Of a stretch of 64,000 nucleotides of DNA, positions 8,429-16,672 are shown piece by piece. The notes beneath the pieces are model-generated. The model worked only from the letters and a program-made list of their open reading frames with translations, did no database searches and was not told the origin of the DNA. Within the stretch, counting starts at the first letter, position 1. Every line of letters begins with the position of its first letter. The DNA is from Caulobacter zeae. GTDB lineage: Bacteria > Pseudomonadota > Alphaproteobacteria > Caulobacterales > Caulobacteraceae. The stretch lies in assembly GCF_002858925.1 (NCBI RefSeq), contig NZ_PJRS01000040.1, forward strand, positions 117,884-181,883, in the 5' to 3' direction. Position numbers and translations under genes: made by a program.

Positions 8429-9717
8429 CAGCGTTCGTCCAGCAGAGCGAGGGCGGCGATCGCCAGCATGGCGGCGGGAATGCTCTTGACCAGCGGGCCC
8501 AGCGGGTCGAGCCACAGGTCTGGCCGCACGATCGCGCCGCCGGCCAGATAGCCGGCGGTGACGGCGATCATGCCCAGCAGGGCCAGGCGCGCGGTGCGGC
8601 GGTGGGCGACCATCAGCGCCAGGGCGATGTCGACGATCCCGCCGCCGACCACCAAGGCCTGGGCCAAGGGCTGCGGCATGTCGGCGCTGGTCAGCAGGGC
8701 GACGGCGGCGTCCCGGCTCACCGTGATCCCGATCAGGCCCGAGACCAGCCAGAAGGCGCAGAGCGTCGCCAGGATCAGCGGCTTGGCCAGCCAGGCCTTG
8801 GCGAACCAGCGCTCCTGCACGCCCGACGGCATGGCGGCCAGGATCTGGTCGAGCGAATGGGGGACGAGGCCCAGCCGTTCGGCGTGCGCGGCCTCGCCGG
8901 CCACGCCCAGGCGCAGCTGCTGGAGGGCGGTGCTGCGCATCGGGCTGCGCCAGCCGAGGAAGGCCAGGGCGTCGGCGGCCTTGGCCGGGATCGCCGCCAC
9001 GGCGGGCGGCAGGGCGACGACGGGGGCGGGCGCAAGGCCCAGCCAGCCGCGCAGCCGGACCAGCAGGTCGGCGAGGGCGATTGGCTCGGCATGGACGAGG
9101 TCGAGGCTCTGGCCGGGCGCGGTCTCGGGGCGGATCGCCGTCGCCACGGCGGCGGCGACATCCTCGGCGGCGACAACCTGGACGCGGGCCTGGGCATGCA
9201 CGGCGGGGATCGCCAGCGGGAACGCCGCCAGGGCCCGCAGCAGCGCCGTGCCGCCATAGGCCGCCGGCGCGATCACCAGGCCGGGCCTCAGGATGATCCA
9301 GTCGATGGCGCTTTGCGCGATCAGGCTTTCGGCCGCCTGCTTGGTGGCGCCGAACGGATCGACGCGACCGGGCGCGACCCCGGCGGCCGAGATGTGGACG
9401 AGCCGCGCGCCGGTCGCCTGGCAGGCCTCGACCAGGCGGGCGACGGCCTGGGCGTGAACGGCCTGCAGGTCGTCGCGCGGGCCGTCCTGCAACGCGCCGG
9501 CGCAATTGACCACGGCGTCGGCGCCGGTCAGCAGTGCGGTCCAGTCGGCGGCGCCGGCGGTGCGCAGGTCGGCGGCGCGCCAGTCGACGCTCGGGAACCG
9601 CCGGCGCGCTTGGGTCAGGTCGCGGCCCACCCCGACCACCGCATGGCCGTCGGCCAGCAGGCGGGCGGTCACGTAGGATCCGATCAGCCCGTAGGCTCCG
9701 ACGACGACGATGCGCAT
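8428..9717 (-). CDS. SDR-type NAD(P)-binding protein fused to a DoxX-like membrane domain
   Basis: 429 aa from ATG 9717. The N-terminal half is an atypical SDR/NmrA-like Rossmann domain (MRIVVVGAYGLIGSYVTARL with GxxGxxG; DAVVNCAGALQDG; GATKQAAESLI). The last 130 residues form about four membrane helices typical of the DoxX-like domain (FWLVSGLIGITVS; VVGGGIVDIALALM). Such fusions occur in proteobacteria, and substrates are unknown. It heads the operon that continues with DUF2269, the HAAH protein, DUF1294 and HPP-CBS. The upstream region is filled by composite repeats. Confidence 0.82.
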   Translation of the reverse strand: MRIVVVGAYGLIGSYVTARLLADGHAVVGVGRDLTQARRRFPSVDWRAADLRTAGAADWTALLTGADAVVNCAGALQDGPRDDLQAVHAQAVARLVEACQATGARLVHISAAGVAPGRVDPFGATKQAAESLIAQSAIDWIILRPGLVIAPAAYGGTALLRALAAFPLAIPAVHAQARVQVVAAEDVAAAVATAIRPETAPGQSLDLVHAEPIALADLLVRLRGWLGLAPAPVVALPPAVAAIPAKAADALAFLGWRSPMRSTALQQLRLGVAGEAAHAERLGLVPHSLDQILAAMPSGVQERWFAKAWLAKPLILATLCAFWLVSGLIGITVSRDAAVALLTSADMPQPLAQALVVGGGIVDIALALMVAHRRTARLALLGMIAVTAGYLAGGAIVRPDLWLDPLGPLVKSIPAAMLAIAALALLDER

Positions 9718-9774
9718 GGCGGCGTTGTTAGCGGGGGAAAGCGCGGCAGTGAAGGGCGTGGGTCCCCAAAGATG

Positions 9775-9906
9775 CTCTCCCTGAGGGGGAGCTGTCGCGA
9801 AGCGACTGAGGGGGGGAGGGACTGCTGACGTTGGGGGATGTGCTGAGGTCATCAGACACTTCCCCCTCCGGCCCTTCGGGGCAACTCCCCCTTCAGGGGG
9901 GGGGGA
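9775..9906. repeat. Composite palindromic element, copy 1
   Basis: About 132 bp. A forward half (CTCCCTGAGGGGGAG, then GTCGC-GAA-GCGAC, then a G-run) is followed by a spacer of about 40 bases and a reverse-oriented half (9859-9906, with GGCCC-TTC-GGGGC). Lies between dnaG and the SDR gene. Same family as 9921-10048, 19004-19139, 19161-19290, 22621-22747, 62993-63124 and 63646-63770. Confidence 0.8.
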
Positions 9907-9920
9907 TCTTGGTCGGTGAA

Positions 9921-10048
9921 CCTCCCCCTCCTGGGAGAGGCGGCCGAAGGCCGGTGGGGGGACGGTTTCAGCTTTCGGGGCGGTGGCCGGTTTTGCAGTT
10001 TCTCCCCCCACCGATCGCTGCGCGATCGCCTCCCCCTCCTGGGGAGGT
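9921..10048. repeat. Composite palindromic element, copy 2
   Basis: 128 bp. Forward half has CTCCCCCTCCTGGGAGAG and CGGCC-GAA-GGCCG; reverse half has GATCGC-TGC-GCGATC then CTCCCCCTCCTGGGGAG. It ends four bases before the dnaG stop codon. With copy 1 it fills the whole 335-bp gap 9718-10051, which contains no gene. Confidence 0.8.
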
Positions 10049-10051
10049 TTC

Positions 10052-11959
10052 TCAGTGCGCGGGCTGCCAGAATTCCAGGTTGCTGATCTGGCGTTCGAGG
10101 ATGGCGATGCGGTCGCGCAGGTCGCGGGTGGCGGTGAGGCTGGCGGCGGTGACCGCTTCCTCGCGCATGGCCTTGAGGGCGCGCTGGGCGTCGCCGACCT
10201 CGACGATGGCCTCGTAGCAGGCGGCCCACAGGGCGCGGGCCCGCTCGCGCTCCATCTTGGGATCGAGGAACGGCGGCTTGAGGGTCTGGGCCAGTCGGTC
10301 GAGTTCGGCCAGTTCCTCGCCCCGGCCCTTGCGGACCAGGATGTCGCGGAACGGCGTGTCCTCGCTGATATCGTCGATCAGCGCCTCGAAGATCTCGTGG
10401 GCCAGGCCCTTGAGGCGCGCTTCGCCAAAGCCGATCCGCTCCAGCGCCTCGTCATAGGGGCGCGCCCAGCCCGGATGGTCGACGGCCGCGATGGCCACGG
10501 CCGCGTGGAAGGGGTTCAGTCGACGGCCGATCTGCTCGCGCGCGACGCCGCGGATGCCAGGATCGGGCGGACCGCGCTCGCGGCCTTTCCAGCCGCCGCC
10601 ACCGCCGCCGCGCGGGGTGAACGGGCGCCCCTCGCCATAGGCGCCTTGCCCGCCGCCGCCATAGGCCGGTTTGGGGAACAGGACGTCGAGCTTGGCGTAG
10701 AGATCGTCCTTGTAGGCGCTGGCCAGGTCCTTGTCGGCGATCGTGCCGGCCGCCGCGCGCAGGCGCTGCTTGAGGCCCGCCTTGCGCTCGGGCGTGTCCA
10801 GCGGCTCCAGGTCGCGCTCGCGCACGAACAGCGCCTCGACGAAGGGGGTGGTCTGGGTGACCTGGGCCTTCAGCGCCGCCGGGCCCTGCTCGCGCAGCAC
10901 GTCGTCGGGATCCTTGCCGCCGCTGACGATCGAGAAGCGGAACGAACGGCCGGGCTTGAGCAGGGGCAGGGCGCGGTCGATGGCGCGGCTGGCGGCGCGC
11001 TGGCCGGCCTTGTCGCCGTCGAAGCACAGCGTCGGCTCGGGATGCAGGCGCCACAGCGCCTCCATCTGCTCTTCGGTCAGGGCCGTGCCCATGGCCGCCA
11101 CGGCCGAAAGGTTCGCCCGCTGGCAGGCCACGACGTCCATATAGCCTTCGACCACCAGCAGCGGGGTCTGCTCGTTGGGAGCCGCCGCTTGGGCCGCATG
11201 CAGGATCTTGCGGGCGTCGTAGAGGCCGTAGAGCACCCGGCTCTTGTGGAAGAGGCTGGTCTCGGGACCGTTCAGGTACTTGGCGCGGGCGTTGGGATCC
11301 ATGGCCCGGCCGCCGAACGAGACGACCTTGCCGCGCGTGTCGGTGATCGGAAACATGATCCGGTCGCGGAAGCGGTCGTAGGGCGCGCCGCCGTCCTCGG
11401 GCGCGATCAGCAGGCCCGCCTCGACCAGGTCGCCGGGCTTAGCGCCCTTGGCGACCAGATAGTCCTTCAGCGCCGTGCGGCCGTTGGGGGCGAAACCGAT
11501 GCGAAAGCGCGTCCACTGGTCTTCGGGCAGGGCGCGGCGGTCGAGATAGGCGCGGGCGTCCTTGCCCACCGGGCGGCGCAACTCGGCCTCGAACCAGGCC
11601 GCGGCCAGCTCCATCCAGTCGCCCAGACCCGCGCGCTTGCGGTCGTCCTGGGCGGCGCGGGCGTCGGGCTCGGGCAGGGACATGCCGGCCTCGGCGGCCA
11701 GCCGTTCGACCGCCTCGGAGAAGGTGAGGCGCTCGGTCTCCTGCAGGAAGCTGATGATGTCGCCGTGCTTGCCGCTGGAGAAGCAGTGGTAGAAGCCCTT
11801 GTCGTCATTGACGAAGAACGACGGGCTCTTTTCCTTGGTGAAGGGCGACAGCCCCGCGTACTCGCGACCCTGCCGCCGCAGCTTCACCGTCTTTCCGACC
11901 ACGTCGGAGGGGCGAAGGCGGGACTTCAGTTCTTCAAGGAAGCGGTCGTCGAAGCGCAT
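10052..11959 (-). CDS. dnaG: DNA primase DnaG with degenerate zinc-finger ligands
   Basis: 635 aa from ATG 11959. Makes RNA primers at the replication fork with DnaB. The N-terminal CHC2-type domain aligns with the E. coli zinc ribbon (GLSPFTKEKSPSF, FYHCFSSGKHGD), but three of four zinc ligands are replaced (Ser38, Thr41, Ser62; only Cys59 remains). The TOPRIM catalytic core is intact (LLVVEGYMDVVA, LCFDGDKAGQRAA, GKDPDD). A Gly-rich linker (about residues 425-455) precedes the C-terminal DnaB-binding helices. I believe loss of the cysteines is common in alphaproteobacterial primases. Confidence 0.96.
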   Translation of the reverse strand: MRFDDRFLEELKSRLRPSDVVGKTVKLRRQGREYAGLSPFTKEKSPSFFVNDDKGFYHCFSSGKHGDIISFLQETERLTFSEAVERLAAEAGMSLPEPDARAAQDDRKRAGLGDWMELAAAWFEAELRRPVGKDARAYLDRRALPEDQWTRFRIGFAPNGRTALKDYLVAKGAKPGDLVEAGLLIAPEDGGAPYDRFRDRIMFPITDTRGKVVSFGGRAMDPNARAKYLNGPETSLFHKSRVLYGLYDARKILHAAQAAAPNEQTPLLVVEGYMDVVACQRANLSAVAAMGTALTEEQMEALWRLHPEPTLCFDGDKAGQRAASRAIDRALPLLKPGRSFRFSIVSGGKDPDDVLREQGPAALKAQVTQTTPFVEALFVRERDLEPLDTPERKAGLKQRLRAAAGTIADKDLASAYKDDLYAKLDVLFPKPAYGGGGQGAYGEGRPFTPRGGGGGGWKGRERGPPDPGIRGVAREQIGRRLNPFHAAVAIAAVDHPGWARPYDEALERIGFGEARLKGLAHEIFEALIDDISEDTPFRDILVRKGRGEELAELDRLAQTLKPPFLDPKMERERARALWAACYEAIVEVGDAQRALKAMREEAVTAASLTATRDLRDRIAILERQISNLEFWQPAH

Positions 11960-12180
11960 GGCGTTAGGGCGCCAACATAAGCTCCTCCGCGCGCGAAGGC
12001 ACGCCTTGCTCACCGACAAACTACAGGGGGCGTGGGACTTATCCCTGCGTCTTCCACAAGTAGCTGGGCGCGGGTGCAAAGAAGCGTCGCATTAGGAACA
12101 GGCCTTTCGGCCCCTCCGTTCTCAGCCCGTGGGACGCCTCGACGCGTCCCGACGCCACATGAGAGCCACGGAGAAGACTG

Positions 12181-13122
12181 ATGCCCGAGTCCCGCTGGAA
12201 CGACCGTGAAGGCCGCTTCGAAATCGACCGCGACCGAGATTTCGACGACGAGCGCGGCTACGGCTACGACGCCTCGCGCGCTGATGGGCGCCGCCAGGAT
12301 CGCTACGCCCAGGATCCCGACTGGCGCGACCGCTACGCCGCCCGCGAGCAGCGCAGCTACGGCGAGCCGCGTCGCCGCTCGGGAAGCGCCGAGCTGCGCC
12401 GGGCGATCAGCCAGGGCGGCGACATCGGCTATGGCTCGATCCGCTCGGGTTCGGACTACGCCTCGGGCCGGGGCTATCGGGCGCCGGGCGATTACGGCCA
12501 GGTCGGCGGCTTCGACTTCGGCGGCTCCACGGCCGACTACGGCGGGGGCGGCTATCGCGGCGAGGCGCCCGACTATGGCGACCGGGCCTATTTCGACCGC
12601 CGTCACGAGCGCGAACGCAACTACTACACCGACGGTCCGGGGCGGGGGCGCCAAGACCGTGAGCACTGGGCCTATGCCCGCCATCCGCGCGACCGCCACG
12701 ACGAGGATCGCGGCTGGTTCGAGCGGGCCCGCGACGAGGTCTCCGCCTGGATGGGCGACCACGACGCCCAGCGCCGCCGCGAGCACGACGCGGCCATCCG
12801 CGCCGACCATCGCGGCCGGGGTCCCAAGGGCTATCGCCGTTCGGACGAGCGCATCCGCGAGGACGTCAGCGACCGGCTGACCGACGACGGCTGGCTGGAC
12901 GCCTCGTCCATCGAGGTGGCGGTCAAGGACGGCGAGGTCACTCTGAGCGGGACGGTCCACGCCCGCGACGACAAGCGCCGGGCCGAGCTGTTGGCTGAGA
13001 GCGTCTCGGGCGTCGACAACGTGCAGAACAACCTGCGCCTGGATCGCGGTCCGGAAGCCAAGGCCGGCGATTGGAGCCTGCAGGGCAATGCGCCCCAGCA
13101 GGGCGTGACGGGCAAGGCCTAA
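12181..13122 (+). CDS. BON-domain protein with long charged N-terminal region
   Basis: 313 aa starting at ATG 12181 behind GGAGAAG. Residues 1-200 are low-complexity, rich in Arg, Asp, Gly and Tyr (repeated GYG, RDR and DYG patches), and include a WFERARDEVSAWMGD stretch seen in similar SWFGD-type proteins. Residues 220-295 form a BON domain (DDGWLDASSIEVAVKDGEV, TLSGTVHARDDKRRAE), thought to bind phospholipid or other ligands at the envelope. There is no signal peptide, so location is uncertain. Likely stress- or envelope-related by family analogy. Confidence 0.8.
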   Translation: MPESRWNDREGRFEIDRDRDFDDERGYGYDASRADGRRQDRYAQDPDWRDRYAAREQRSYGEPRRRSGSAELRRAISQGGDIGYGSIRSGSDYASGRGYRAPGDYGQVGGFDFGGSTADYGGGGYRGEAPDYGDRAYFDRRHERERNYYTDGPGRGRQDREHWAYARHPRDRHDEDRGWFERARDEVSAWMGDHDAQRRREHDAAIRADHRGRGPKGYRRSDERIREDVSDRLTDDGWLDASSIEVAVKDGEVTLSGTVHARDDKRRAELLAESVSGVDNVQNNLRLDRGPEAKAGDWSLQGNAPQQGVTGKA

Positions 13123-13130
13123 AGGCGTGC

Positions 13131-13222
13131 GTGGTCCTCGCCCTTTGACGGGCTCAGGGTGAGGACCATTTCACAGGACGTGCAGTAGAACCTCATCCTG
13201 AGCCTGTCGAAGGACGAGGTTC
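13131..13222. repeat. Intergenic palindromic repeat pair (second family)
   Basis: Two related inverted repeats, GTCCTC...GAGGAC at 13136-13165 and CCTCATCC...GGACGAGG near 13191-13222. Both carry the TGAGCCTGTCGAAGGA-type core often found dispersed in GC-rich proteobacteria. No gene fits in this 171-bp gap. Confidence 0.6.
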
Positions 13223-13293
13223 GCCTCCCATTTTTCCGCTTAGGTACTGTTCCCTAGCTTGGCTGGCGGGCCGCTTGGGACCATCTAGGGCCC

Positions 13294-13692
13294 ATGTCCG
13301 AGCCCGCCCTCCAAGAACCGACCTTCACCGACGCCGAGATCGACGCCCTGGTCGAGACCTTCTACGCCAAGGTCCGCCGCCATCCGCGCATCGGGCCGGT
13401 GTTCAACGGCCAGATCGCCGAGGACGCCTGGCCCCATCACATGGCCACGCTGAAGGATTTCTGGGCCACGGTGCTGCAAGGCTCAGGGCGCTACAAGGGC
13501 TCGCCGATGGCGGTGCACCAGCGCATCGAGGGCTTCCAGGAGTGGATGTTCACCCCCTGGCTGAACCTCTTCCACGCCACCTGCGTGGAGCTGTTCGACG
13601 CCCCGCGCGCGGCGATCGTCGGCCAGAAGGCCGAGCGCATCGCCCGTTCGCTGAAGCTCGGGCTGTTCTTCCGCCCGGGAGCGCCGGCGTGA
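13294..13692 (+). CDS. Group III truncated haemoglobin
   Basis: 132 aa. The short globin pattern includes FYAKVRRHPRIGPVF, WPHHMATLKDFWATVLQGSG and PMAVHQRI (the likely proximal His region), typical of group III truncated haemoglobins. These bind O2, NO or other small ligands through haem; physiological role is uncertain. The TGA stop overlaps the GTG start of the 2OG dioxygenase gene, so the two form a translationally coupled pair and may share control by oxygen or iron (inference). Confidence 0.9.
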   Translation: MSEPALQEPTFTDAEIDALVETFYAKVRRHPRIGPVFNGQIAEDAWPHHMATLKDFWATVLQGSGRYKGSPMAVHQRIEGFQEWMFTPWLNLFHATCVELFDAPRAAIVGQKAERIARSLKLGLFFRPGAPA

Positions 13693-14393
13693 GCGGGATC
13701 TCCAAGAGCATCGAGGCGGAAGGCTTCGCCATCGTCCCGGCCGCCGACATGCGCGCCTTGCTGGGCGGGCTGCCGGACTGGGACCTCTTCGCCGAGAGCT
13801 GGAACGACCTGGGCGTCGACGGCTTCATGGCCGACGGCGGGCGCTATCGCAGGCGGCGGTTCGCGGCCTTCGCGGCTTCGGCCGACGGTACGATCGCGCG
13901 CAAGCCGCACCAGCCGCACTACCAGAGCCGCGACTACAACGCCCTGAACGGCGGCGTGCAGCGGTGGTTCGAGCCGGTGACGCAAGGCGTCGCCGAGCAT
14001 CCGGCGACCCGGGCGGTGCTGAAGGCGGGACTGGAGCTCTTCCACCCGCTGACCGCCGACCCGCCCGCGGCCTGGCATGTCGAGCTGCACCAGTTCCGCA
14101 TCGAGGCCCACGACGGCGAGGCCGGTCTGCCCACGCCCGAAGGCGCACACCGCGACGGCGTCGACTGGGTGATCGTTATGCTGGTCGAGCGGCACAATGT
14201 GGCCAGCGGCGTCACCGACATCTTCGCCCCGGACGGTCGCGCCCTGGGCTCGTTCACCCTGACGCAGCCGGGGGACGCGGTGTTCATCGACGACCATCGC
14301 GTCCTGCACGGGGTGACCGCGATCTCGCCGCTCGAAGCCGGGCAGGAGGCGCGGCGCGACGTGCTGGTGGTCACCTTCCGACGGGAGGACTGA
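13689..14393 (+). CDS. 2OG-Fe(II) dioxygenase family protein
   Basis: 234 aa from GTG 13689, chosen because it overlaps the haemoglobin stop (GTGA). The jelly-roll family motifs are visible: VELHQFRIEA, GAHRDGVDWVIVMLVER (the HxD iron ligands) and DDHRVLHGVTAI (the distal His), then an Arg near the end for 2-oxoglutarate. It resembles the 2OG-Fe dioxygenase family (PF10014-like) that includes amino-acid hydroxylases; the substrate here is unknown. Pairing with an oxygen-binding globin is suggestive. Confidence 0.82.
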   Translation: MSGISKSIEAEGFAIVPAADMRALLGGLPDWDLFAESWNDLGVDGFMADGGRYRRRRFAAFAASADGTIARKPHQPHYQSRDYNALNGGVQRWFEPVTQGVAEHPATRAVLKAGLELFHPLTADPPAAWHVELHQFRIEAHDGEAGLPTPEGAHRDGVDWVIVMLVERHNVASGVTDIFAPDGRALGSFTLTQPGDAVFIDDHRVLHGVTAISPLEAGQEARRDVLVVTFRRED

Positions 14394-14496
14394 AGGCGCT
14401 CCGGCGAAGAGACGGGGCGCGACCGTTTGTCTCACTCCACCTTGAGAGGTGGGCGTGCAAGCCTGCCGCTCCTTCGCGAAACGAGCGCCGTAATCC

Positions 14497-16422
14497 ATGA
14501 CCGACGACGCCCCTTCGCCCTCTCACGCCGGTCGACGGGACACCTTCTCGGCGACCATGGCCGACGCCGTGCCGATCCTGATCGGCTATGTCGACGCCGA
14601 TCGCCGCTATCGCTTCGTCAATCGCGCCTACGAGACCTGGTTCGGCGTCCGTCGCGAGGACATCGAGGGCCGGTCCCTGCTCGAGGTCATGGGCGCGGAC
14701 GCCTATGAGCGCGTGCGCGACCATGTCGACGGGGCGCTGGAAGGCCAGAGCCTGACCTTCGAGGGCGAAGTGCCCTACCAGGCCGCGGGCCTGCGCCATG
14801 TCGAGGCCAAGTACGTACCGGACGTGGCCCCCGACGGCGCCGTGCTCGGCTACTACGTGCTGGTCACCGACATTTCCGCGCGCAAGCGGGCCGAGGCCGA
14901 GCTGGCGCGCCTCCTGGTGCGCGAGCGGCGGCGGGCCCTGATGCTGGACCTGGGCCGTCAGCTGCGCGAGGAGAGCGAGGTCGCCGCCATCGCCGACAGG
15001 GCCTGCGCCGTGCTGGCCGCGCAGCTGGGCGCCCAGCGCGCCGGCTATGCCGAGGTGGACCTGGCCGGCGTCTCGACCCAGATCGTCGGCGAGTGGGGCG
15101 GGGAGGGCGTGCAGCCCCTGGTCGGTCCGTTGTTCGTGCTCGACGATTTCGGCCCGGCGATGAGCGATGACTTGCGGGCCGGGGTGCAGGTGGTGATCGA
15201 CGACGTCCGCGAGGACACGCGCACCCGTCACAGCCTGGACGCCTATGTCGCGCTCGACATCCGGGCCTTCGTGGCCGTGCCGCTGGTCAAGGCCGGGCGG
15301 CTGGTCTCGTATCTTTTCGTCTGCCAGGAATGCGCCCGCACCTGGGGTGTCGACGAGGTCGCCTTCGTCGGCGACGTGGCCGAGCTGATCTGGGCGGCCA
15401 GCGGCCGGGCCCGCGCCGACGCCGCCCTGCGCCAGGCCGAGGAGACCGAGCGCCTGCTGATCCGCGAGGTCGACCACCGGGCCAAGAACGTGCTGGCGGT
15501 GGTGCAGTCGCTGGTCCAACTGACCCCCTTCGTCGACAAACGCCAGTACGTCACCGCGCTCAGCGGCCGTATCGGCTCTTTGGCTCGTTCGCACAGCCTG
15601 CTGTCGACCACCCGCTGGACCGGCGCGGGCTTACGGGCCCTCTTGGAGCAGGAGCTGGAAGCCTACAGCGTCGAGCACGAAAGCCGGGTGGTGCTGGACG
15701 GCCCGCCTGTGCTGATCCGGGCCGAGGCGGCCCAGTCGCTGGGCCTGGTCGTGCACGAACTGGCCACCAACGCCAGCAAGTACGGGGCGTTGTCGGCGCC
15801 CGGCGGGGTGCTGGAAGTGCGCTGGACCTGGGAGGCCGGGCGGCTCGTCATCGACTGGCGCGAGGGCGGCGGTCCGACGACCATCGCCCCGGCCCGGCGC
15901 GGCTTCGGTTCCACCCTGATCCAGAACGCCGGCAAGCAGCTGGGCGCGCAGGTCTCGCACGACTGGCGGGCCGAGGGCCTGCATTGCCGCATCGAGCTTT
16001 CACGCGGGGCCCTGCCCCATGCGGGCGGGGGCGAGCGCTCGGCGGCCATGACCGGCGCCCCGCCCGACGGCGGCCTGCAGGACCAGCGGGTGTTGGTGGT
16101 CGAGGACGAGGCCCTGGTGGCCATGGAGCTGGCCCGCGTGCTGGCCCTGGCCGGCGCCCAGGTGGTCGGTCCGGCCGGCGACGTCGAGGAGGCCCTGGAG
16201 CTGATCGAGAGCAGCCTGATCGACCGCGCCGTGCTCGACGTGAACCTCGGCGGCCGCATGGTCACGCCGGTGGCCAAGGCGCTGGCCGAGCGGGCCATCC
16301 CCTTCGTCTACCTGACCGGCTACCAGGAACCCGGCCTCGACGACGGCCCGGTGCTGCACAAGCCCGCCGCTCCCGAGGCCCTGGTCAGCGCCCTGGCGGG
16401 ACGGCGCGTGGAGCGGGTTTAG
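14497..16422 (+). CDS. HWE-family sensor histidine kinase with PAS, GAF and C-terminal receiver
   Basis: 641 aa. Order: PAS (about 20-130; VLGYYVLVTDISARKRAE), GAF (about 150-300), HWE dimerisation/phosphoacceptor helix (EVDHRAKNVLAVVQSLVQL, His about 328), the kinase N box (VHELATNASKYGAL) and the WRE motif that defines HWE kinases, then a receiver domain (about 528-641) with VLVVEDEALVAMEL and phospho-Asp in AVLDVNLGG. Probably a soluble general-stress or redox sensor. The TAG stop is inside an imperfect hairpin (16417-16438). Confidence 0.93.
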   Translation: MTDDAPSPSHAGRRDTFSATMADAVPILIGYVDADRRYRFVNRAYETWFGVRREDIEGRSLLEVMGADAYERVRDHVDGALEGQSLTFEGEVPYQAAGLRHVEAKYVPDVAPDGAVLGYYVLVTDISARKRAEAELARLLVRERRRALMLDLGRQLREESEVAAIADRACAVLAAQLGAQRAGYAEVDLAGVSTQIVGEWGGEGVQPLVGPLFVLDDFGPAMSDDLRAGVQVVIDDVREDTRTRHSLDAYVALDIRAFVAVPLVKAGRLVSYLFVCQECARTWGVDEVAFVGDVAELIWAASGRARADAALRQAEETERLLIREVDHRAKNVLAVVQSLVQLTPFVDKRQYVTALSGRIGSLARSHSLLSTTRWTGAGLRALLEQELEAYSVEHESRVVLDGPPVLIRAEAAQSLGLVVHELATNASKYGALSAPGGVLEVRWTWEAGRLVIDWREGGGPTTIAPARRGFGSTLIQNAGKQLGAQVSHDWRAEGLHCRIELSRGALPHAGGGERSAAMTGAPPDGGLQDQRVLVVEDEALVAMELARVLALAGAQVVGPAGDVEEALELIESSLIDRAVLDVNLGGRMVTPVAKALAERAIPFVYLTGYQEPGLDDGPVLHKPAAPEALVSALAGRRVERV

Positions 16423-16440
16423 GGACGCACTCCCAAACTC

Positions 16441-16573
16441 CCGTCATTCCCGCCCTTGTGGCGGGAACCTCTCTTTCAGCCGCAAGGGCAGATGGCGCGG
16501 ATCGCCAGCGATCCGCTTGCACTTCACGTGCGCATGGAACCAGGGGTTCCCGCCACAAGGGCGGGAATGACGG
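16441..16573. repeat. 133-bp inverted repeat with perfect 29-bp arms
   Basis: The left arm 16441-16469 and right arm 16545-16573 are exact reverse complements over 29 bases. The interior of 75 bases contains GGATCGCCAGCGATCC. It has no coding capacity. Similar length to the composite elements but a different sequence family (GCGGGAATGACGG type). It lies directly upstream of the SOS operator and may also terminate the kinase transcript. Confidence 0.85.
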
Positions 16574-16647
16574 GAGGAAAAGGGGGGGGGCGGCAGGTGA
16601 CACCCCGCCACACTCGATCACCTTGACTCCGGCCTCCATCGGGATCA

Positions 16648-16662
16648 GAACAAAATGTGAAC
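16648..16662 (+). promoter_or_regulatory. LexA-binding SOS box for imuA-imuB-dnaE2
   Basis: GAAC-AAAATGT-GAAC, the reverse complement of GTTC-N7-GTTC, the LexA box of alphaproteobacteria including Caulobacter. It ends ten bases before the imuA start and overlaps the expected promoter/leader. This is the only such box I found at a gene start in the window. Confidence 0.88.
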
Positions 16663-16672
16663 GGAGGTCGCC

